Assembly (NCBI GenBank): GCA_035644895.1
Contig: DASQNQ010000366.1
Coordinates: 1-18,851, forward strand
Reading direction: 5' to 3'
DNA from: Falsiroseomonas sp035644895
GTDB taxonomy: Bacteria > Pseudomonadota > Alphaproteobacteria > Acetobacterales > Acetobacteraceae
Length of the DNA stretch: 18,851 nt
The notes below the pieces were generated by a model that was not told where the DNA came from, searched no databases, and saw only the letters and a list, made by a program, of their open reading frames with translations. Below, in pieces: positions 15,029-18,851 of this stretch (positions are counted from its first letter, which is position 1; each line of letters begins with the position of its first letter). The position numbers and the translations under genes are program-made.

Positions 15029-15784
15029 CGGCGCGGCGCGCAGCAGCACCGCCGTCGCCGTGCCGAACCAGCGCGTCGGGATGTCCACCCGCACCGGGAT
15101 GGGCGGCGCGCCCGCATAAGGGGCGGCGAGCCAGGCCGTTCCGCGCTGCGGCTCCGCCGCCGCCTCCCGCGGCTGGTCGCGGCGGAAGCCGGCCACCAAC
15201 CGCCCCTCGTAGCGGCAGCGCAGCGCCTCCCCGTGCCAGGCGGCTCGCCAGGGCTGGACGCGGTCGCGGCTCTCGGTCACCGCCGCGTATTCGGACAGGC
15301 GCCGCCCGTCGAAGACGCGGGTCGCGGCATCGCAGCGCCCGGTCCGGTCCACGGTGCGGGAGACAGTCGCAAGCGCCGAGAGCACGTCCACCGTCCCCCG
15401 GCGGAGCGCAGCGGGCACCTCCTCCCGCTCCTCCTCCGGCGGGACCAGGGCGCGGACCACGGGGTCCGCGCCCTGGTAGTCCAGCGCGATGCGGCGGGGG
15501 TTGCCGCGCCAGGTGCCCTCGGTGACGTAGGCGGTCGGGCGGGCCTCGGCGCCGCGCCAGGTGCCCTCGGTGCGCGTCACCTGCTCGCCCGGGGCGAAGC
15601 TGGCGGCCACGCCGCGGGTGCGCAGTGCGCTTTGGATGCGGTAGCCGCCCTCGTGCAGGTCGAAGGCGACTTCCAGTTCCAGCACCGTCATGCCGGCGGC
15701 GTAGACCTCGTACACCGCATGGACGGGCTGCGCCGCGGCGGGCGTGGCGAGCAGGAAGGGCAGCAGGGGCAGGAGGCGGCGCAT
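15002..15784 (-). CDS. Secreted DUF3108 domain protein
   Basis: A 260-residue protein with a signal peptide (MRRLLPLLPFLLATPAAA, cleavage before QP at residue 19) and a DUF3108 domain covering most of the mature part, with the typical opening VYEVYAAGMTVLELEV near residue 24. DUF3108 proteins are predicted periplasmic or outer-membrane-associated beta-rich proteins of unknown function. The Met at 15784 was chosen because it begins the signal peptide; an upstream in-frame Met at 15844 would bury it. Directly before the ATG is a perfect 8-bp hairpin instead of a Shine-Dalgarno. The C-terminal 27 bp run antisense into gph. Mature protein contains two cysteines (around CDA and LRC), which could form a disulfide. 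Confidence 0.9.
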   Translation of the reverse strand: MRRLLPLLPFLLATPAAAQPVHAVYEVYAAGMTVLELEVAFDLHEGGYRIQSALRTRGVAASFAPGEQVTRTEGTWRGAEARPTAYVTEGTWRGNPRRIALDYQGADPVVRALVPPEEEREEVPAALRRGTVDVLSALATVSRTVDRTGRCDAATRVFDGRRLSEYAAVTESRDRVQPWRAAWHGEALRCRYEGRLVAGFRRDQPREAAAEPQRGTAWLAAPYAGAPPIPVRVDIPTRWFGTATAVLLRAAPLRAEQARQ

Positions 15785-15805
15785 GGCAGGGCATGTGGCC
15801 CTGCC
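15785..15805 (-). promoter_or_regulatory. Perfect 8-bp hairpin abutting the DUF3108 start codon
   Basis: GGCAGGGC (15785-15792) and GCCCTGCC (15798-15805) are exact inverted copies around a 5-nt loop. On the minus-strand transcript the stem ends at the base before the ATG. It occupies the place where a ribosome-binding site should be, so it could limit initiation. Confidence 0.6.
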
Positions 15806-15806
15806 C

Positions 15807-15823
15807 GGGCTGCTTGACAGCCC
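15807..15823. repeat. Inverted repeat covering the tRNA-Val -35 box
   Basis: GGGCTG and CAGCCC, perfect 6-bp arms with a 5-nt spacer CTTGA. The TTGACA of the tRNA promoter straddles spacer and right arm. It lies one base from the hairpin at 15785-15805. Confidence 0.5.
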
Positions 15824-15843
15824 CGCGCCCGCCGCACTATCCA
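15814..15843 (+). promoter_or_regulatory. Promoter of tRNA-Val
   Basis: A perfect TTGACA (15814-15819) is followed after 18 nt by TATCCA (15838-15843). Transcription would begin near 15850, about ten bases before the mature tRNA. The consensus -35 and the position directly before a stable RNA gene make this the best-supported promoter here. Confidence 0.6.
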
Positions 15844-15860
15844 CCGCCTCCCGGCCGGAT

Positions 15861-15935
15861 GGGCGCGTAGCTCAGCGGGAGAGCATTCGCTTCACACGCG
15901 AAGGGTCACAGGTTCAATCCCTGTCGCGCCCACCA
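15861..15935 (+). tRNA. tRNA-Val (anticodon CAC)
   Basis: Folds as a full cloverleaf. The acceptor stem is GGGCGCG (15861-15867) with CGCGCCC (15925-15931), discriminator A and an encoded CCA end (15933-15935). The D arm has GCTC/GAGC. The anticodon stem is TTCGC/GCGAA with loop TTCACAC, giving anticodon CAC at 15893-15895, which reads GUG valine codons. The variable loop is 5 nt and the T arm is ACAGG-TTCAATC-CCTGT. Preceded by its own promoter; the convergent EF-hand gene ends 10 bp downstream and no terminator is visible between them. Confidence 0.97.
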
Positions 15936-15945
15936 TCCACCCCCG

Positions 15946-16497
15946 TCAGCGCTGCTGGGGTGCCTGCGGCTGCTGCTGCTGTCCGTCCTGGCGCGGTCGG
16001 TCCGGGCCGCCCCGTCGCGGCTGCACCTCCTCCCGCGTCAGCGCGCCGTCCGCGTTCGTGTCGCGCGCACGGAACATGGCCTCGGCGAAGGGCCGCACCT
16101 CGTCCAGCGCCACACGGCCGTCGGCGTTCGCGTCCAGCGCGCGGAACATGCCCTGGGCCCGCTGCTGGGCCCGCTCCGGCATCTGGCGCGTGCCCTGTCG
16201 GCTGTTCGCCTGGCGGTAGGCCATCGCCTCCTCGAAGGTGACGCCGCCGTCGCGGTTGCCGTCCATCTCCTGGAAGCGGGCCTGCAGCCACGCCCAGCCC
16301 TCGTCCCGCGTCACGCGGCCATCCCCGTCCCGGTCGGCGCGCGCGAAGGCCTCGCCCATGGCGAAGCCGCCGCCCGCACGGCCGCCATGATGCGCGCCGC
16401 CCTGGTGATGGCCGCCATAACCCGGGCCGGGCTGCGCCAGCGCCGGGACGGCGACCAGCGCCGCAGCGGCCGCCAGCAACGCAATCTTCGTCCTCAT
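15946..16497 (-). CDS. Secreted four-EF-hand calcium-binding protein
   Basis: A 183-residue exported protein with a signal peptide (residues 1-21, cleavage after ALA before QP). A Gly/His-rich linker follows at 22-45 (GYGGHHQGGAHHGG), then four 12-residue EF-hand loops: 55-66 (DRDGDGRVTRDE), 79-90 (DGNRDGGVTFEE), 122-133 (DANADGRVALDE) and 146-157 (DTNADGALTREE). All four keep the acidic or Asn positions 1, 3, 5, Gly6 and the closing Glu12, so all could bind calcium. A Gln/Pro-rich tail ends the protein. The start at 16497 has GAGGAG upstream at good spacing, better than the alternative Met at 16512. Its role is unknown; such proteins are usually periplasmic calcium buffers or sensors. An unusual repeat set lies 40-77 bp upstream of its start. 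Confidence 0.92.
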   Translation of the reverse strand: MRTKIALLAAAAALVAVPALAQPGPGYGGHHQGGAHHGGRAGGGFAMGEAFARADRDGDGRVTRDEGWAWLQARFQEMDGNRDGGVTFEEAMAYRQANSRQGTRQMPERAQQRAQGMFRALDANADGRVALDEVRPFAEAMFRARDTNADGALTREEVQPRRGGPDRPRQDGQQQQPQAPQQR

Positions 16498-16536
16498 CCT
16501 CGTTCTCCTCATGCCGGCACAACGCCGGCCACGGGG

Positions 16537-16574
16537 TGCAGGATCATCCCCGCCTGCAACAGGGTGATTGCAGG
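16537..16574. repeat. Three alternating TGCAGG/CCTGCA half-sites at 16-bp spacing
   Basis: TGCAGG starts at 16537, CCTGCA at 16553 and TGCAGG at 16569, so half-sites alternate in orientation exactly every 16 bp. The last two form a perfect 7-bp inverted repeat (CCTGCAA at 16553-16559, TTGCAGG at 16568-16574) with an 8-bp spacer. The position, 40-77 bp before the EF-hand gene start, fits an operator. No known regulator site is recognised. Confidence 0.5.
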
Positions 16575-16602
16575 CCGGGTGACGCGACGTGAGGAAGCGT
16601 AA

Positions 16603-16617
16603 CGGCCCCAGGGGCCG
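16603..16617 (-). terminator. Possible terminator hairpin after the M20 peptidase gene
   Basis: CGGCCCC and GGGGCCG flank a single A, allowing about a 6-bp stem with a 3-nt loop. It lies 15 bp beyond the peptidase stop codon on the minus strand and is followed by TTACGCTT. The T-tract is weak. Confidence 0.35.
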
Positions 16618-16631
16618 GAATGGGGCCGGGA

Positions 16632-18032
16632 TCAGCCCCGTCGCGGGGCGCCACCCTCCCCGAGGTCCCACCAGAGGCCCGCGAAGGCCGCGATCCCCTC
16701 CCGCGCCACGCCGGGCAGGAGGTGCTCGTCCGGCCCGTGCTGCTTGCAGCCATTGTAGCTGTGCGGCACCCAGACGAGCGGCACCCCGAGCAGGTCCACG
16801 AAGACGTCGCCCGGCAGCCCGCCCGACGAGTTCGGGATCACCTGCACCCGCTTGCCGAGCGTCCGCTGCATCGAATCGCGTGCCCAGCGGACCCAGGGAT
16901 CGTCGGGCGAGGTGCGGCTCGCGGCCATGCGGACCCCGGCATTCTCCACCCGCACCGCCTCGAAGCCCTGGGCGTCGAGGTGGCGGCGCAGCGCGGGGCC
17001 GAAGACGGCGGGGTCGGTGTCCGCGGTGTAGCGGATCTGGCAATGCGCGCGGGCATCGGGCGCCACGGCGTTCACCGGCGCCTCAGGCCGGCCGGACGTC
17101 ATGGCGAGCACGATGAAGCTGTTCCAGCCGTAGATCTTCTCGGCCGGGGTCAGGCCGGGCTCGCCCCAGGCGGGGTCGATCGTCGCCGCGCCCTCCCCGC
17201 CGCCGACCGGGCAGCCCTCCAGCACCTGGCGCACCGGCGCGGGCACGCCGCCCGCCGGCAACCAGTCGCGCACGAGGATGCGGCCCTGGCGGTCCATGAT
17301 GGCGGCGAGCGCATGGGCCAGCACCACGGCCGGGTCGGTGGTCAGCCCGCCCCAGTGGCCGGAATGCACCCCGCCCTCCCGCAGCCTGACCACGAGGTCG
17401 AAGTGGAAGGTGCCGCGCGTGCCGGTCGCGATGGTCGGCACCTCCGGCTCCACCCGCGGCCCGTCGGAGGCGATCAGGGCATCGGCGCCGAGGCGCGCCG
17501 CGTGCAGGGCGACGAACTCCCGCAGGCCGCGGGAGCCGCGCTCCTCCGCCATCTCAATCAACAGCTTCACGTTGAAGCCGAGCCGCCCGCCGCGCTCGGC
17601 CAGCACGGCCTCCAGCGCCGCGAGGTTGATCGCGTGCTGGCCCTTGTTGTCGGCCGTGCCGCGCCCGTACCACCGCCCGTCGCGCGGCGTGACCTGCCAT
17701 GGGTCGAGGCCCGCGCTCCACTGGTCCTCCAGCCCCCGCACCGTGTCGCCGTGGCCGTAGAGCAGGATGGTGGGCAGGCCCGGCGCCTCCTCCCGCACCG
17801 CCAGCAGGACCGGGCCGAACTCCGGCAGCGGGTTCGGGTGGACCTCGGCCTGGAAGCCGAGCCGGGCGAGCCAGGGCATGATGCCCTCCGCCAGGTAGCG
17901 CCCGAGCGCCGCCGCTCCCGCCGGGTCCTGGGAGGTCGAGGGGATCGCGACGAGGTCGCCGAGCGTGCGCTCGAACCGGCCGTCGTCGAAGAAGGAAAGG
18001 GCGCGCCCGATGGCGCCGTCGCGCGAAGCCAT
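16632..18032 (-). CDS. M20 family metallopeptidase (dipeptidase/deacylase type)
   Basis: A 466-residue zinc-dependent hydrolase of the M20/ArgE/DapE/carnosinase superfamily, acting on dipeptides or N-acyl amino acids. The metal-site motifs are all visible: LYGHGDTVRG with H94 and D96, GRGTADNKGQ with bridging D128, IEMAEERGS with the catalytic/metal pair E163-E164, ASDGPR with D190, and the C-terminal KQHGPDEH with H432 as likely last ligand. HSGHWGG at about 223-229 belongs to the dimerisation lid domain. No signal peptide, so cytoplasmic. Length fits the dipeptidase-like branch. The exact substrate cannot be told. Its ATG lies two bases after the acyl-CoA dehydrogenase stop, so the two are probably co-transcribed. 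Confidence 0.94.
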   Translation of the reverse strand: MASRDGAIGRALSFFDDGRFERTLGDLVAIPSTSQDPAGAAALGRYLAEGIMPWLARLGFQAEVHPNPLPEFGPVLLAVREEAPGLPTILLYGHGDTVRGLEDQWSAGLDPWQVTPRDGRWYGRGTADNKGQHAINLAALEAVLAERGGRLGFNVKLLIEMAEERGSRGLREFVALHAARLGADALIASDGPRVEPEVPTIATGTRGTFHFDLVVRLREGGVHSGHWGGLTTDPAVVLAHALAAIMDRQGRILVRDWLPAGGVPAPVRQVLEGCPVGGGEGAATIDPAWGEPGLTPAEKIYGWNSFIVLAMTSGRPEAPVNAVAPDARAHCQIRYTADTDPAVFGPALRRHLDAQGFEAVRVENAGVRMAASRTSPDDPWVRWARDSMQRTLGKRVQVIPNSSGGLPGDVFVDLLGVPLVWVPHSYNGCKQHGPDEHLLPGVAREGIAAFAGLWWDLGEGGAPRRG

Positions 18033-18034
18033 GC

Positions 18035-18851
18035 TCAGCGCCGCCCCAGCATGTCGCGGGAGACGATCAGGCGCATGATCTCGTTCGTGCCCTCCAGGAT
18101 GCGGTGGACGCGCAGGTCGCGCACGATCTTCTCGATGCCGTAGTCGGCCAGGTATCCGTAGCCGCCAAGCAGCTGCAGCGCCTCGTCCGCCACGCGGAAG
18201 CCGGTGTCGGTGGCATAGCGCTTCGCCATGGCGCAGAAGGTGGTGGCGTCCGGCGCGCCGGCATCCAGCCGCTGGCAGGCGCGCCAGAGCAGGCCGCGCG
18301 CGGCTTCCAGCTCCGTCAGCATGTCGGCCAGCCGGAACTGCGTCGCCTGGAACTCCGAGATCGCCTTCCCGAAGGCCCGCCGCTCCTGCACATAGGCGAT
18401 CGCGATGTCGAGCGCCGCCTGCGCGCCGCCGAGCGAGCAGGCGCCAATGTTGAGGCGCCCGCCATCGAGGCCGCTCATCGCGATGCGGAAGCCCTGCCCC
18501 TCCTCGCCGAGCAGCGCGTCGGAGGCGACGCGCGCATCCTCGAAGATGACCTGCCGCGTCGGCTGCGCGTTCCAGCCCATCTTCCGCTCGTTCGCACCGA
18601 AGGAGAGCCCGGGCGCCTCCTTCGGCACCAGCAGCGCCGAGACGCCGGCAGCGCCGGGCCCGCCCGTGCGGACCATGGTCAGGTACACATCCGCCGCGCC
18701 GGCGCCCGAGATGAACTGCTTGGCGCCGTTCAGCACGTAGCCCGCATTGTCGCGCGCCGCGCGCGTGGACAGCGCCGCCGCGTCGCTGCCCGAACCCGGC
18801 TCCGTCAGGCAGTAGGCGCCGATCTTCTCCATGGTGAGCAGCGGCGGCAGC
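18035..18851 (-). CDS. Acyl-CoA dehydrogenase, isobutyryl-CoA type (partial, N-terminus outside window)
   Basis: The C-terminal 272 residues or so of an FAD-dependent acyl-CoA dehydrogenase; the frame is open to the window edge. Seen: AYCLTEPGSGSDA, which is the FAD/substrate loop, SGAGAADVYLTMVRTGGPG, KMGWNAQPTR, GGRLNIGACSLGGAQAA, LLGGYGYLADY, and RILEGTNEIMR with the likely catalytic Glu. From memory this order and wording match human ACAD8 (isobutyryl-CoA dehydrogenase) better than MCAD or SCAD, pointing to valine catabolism. That assignment is by similarity only. It ends two bases before the M20 peptidase start. Start codon and upstream context are not in the window. Confidence 0.92.
   Translation of the reverse strand, partial: LPPLLTMEKIGAYCLTEPGSGSDAAALSTRAARDNAGYVLNGAKQFISGAGAADVYLTMVRTGGPGAAGVSALLVPKEAPGLSFGANERKMGWNAQPTRQVIFEDARVASDALLGEEGQGFRIAMSGLDGGRLNIGACSLGGAQAALDIAIAYVQERRAFGKAISEFQATQFRLADMLTELEAARGLLWRACQRLDAGAPDATTFCAMAKRYATDTGFRVADEALQLLGGYGYLADYGIEKIVRDLRVHRILEGTNEIMRLIVSRDMLGRR

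Noticed and set aside
15861..15935. tRNA-Val as an integration site for a mobile element
   Set aside because: No integrase or repeat of the tRNA 3' end is visible nearby, and the flanking genes are ordinary.
18035..18851. Functional link between the isobutyryl-CoA dehydrogenase (valine breakdown) and the nearby tRNA-Val
   Set aside because: They are on opposite strands with two unrelated genes between them; the shared amino acid is best treated as coincidence.

Overview
The window is a gene-dense stretch of ordinary bacterial chromosome with very high G+C (about 70% by eye, with strong G/C preference at third codon positions). The gene families suggest an alphaproteobacterium, most likely an Acetobacteraceae/Roseomonas-like member of the Rhodospirillales. 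Supporting signs are a stand-alone Bug-type (tripartite tricarboxylate transporter) binding protein, a class II DAHP synthase, an archaeal-type nicotinate phosphoribosyltransferase, an ACAD8-like isobutyryl-CoA dehydrogenase and NADPH-type glutathione reductase. This placement is inference from gene content. I see no insertion sequence, phage gene, CRISPR array or integration scar.

Layout. Positions 47-3226 (minus): gltX and cysS are nearly fused end to end, followed by a small secreted DUF305 protein. Position 3227 starts a 206-bp divergent intergenic region, then an orphan Bug receptor on plus (3433-4422). Positions 4431-9948 (minus) hold a tight five-gene unit, in transcription order: class II DAHP synthase, nicotinate phosphoribosyltransferase, EamA/DMT transporter, glutamine-dependent NAD synthetase and a small acidic protein. 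Three of its four junctions are stop/start overlaps. Positions 10010-12982 (minus): NAD(P)-dependent succinate-semialdehyde dehydrogenase and then glutathione reductase. Positions 13037-15028: glmU (minus) and gph (plus) diverge with only 27 bp between them. Positions 15002-15784 (minus): a secreted DUF3108 protein whose 3' end overlaps gph. Positions 15861-15935: tRNA-Val(CAC) on plus. Positions 15946-16497 (minus): a secreted four-EF-hand protein. Positions 16632-18851 (minus): an acyl-CoA dehydrogenase cut by the window edge, followed two bases later by an M20 metallopeptidase.

How the genes work together. The clearest functional theme is NAD: one gene activates nicotinic acid to its mononucleotide, another makes NAD from the deamido form, and an uncharacterised drug/metabolite-type transporter lies between them in the same overlapping unit. 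Other genes cover translation (two aminoacyl-tRNA synthetases, tRNA-Val), cell-wall precursor supply (GlmU), redox maintenance (Gor), phosphoglycolate disposal (Gph), GABA/succinate-semialdehyde oxidation and branched-chain acyl-CoA oxidation.

I did not find a new defence, mobile or biosynthetic system. The points most worth a second look are small: the NAD unit with its embedded transporter, a possible leaderless promoter for nadE, a Lys-to-Arg change at a cofactor-binding position in the succinate-semialdehyde dehydrogenase, a perfect hairpin against the start codon of the DUF3108 gene, and a set of three alternating half-sites upstream of the EF-hand gene.
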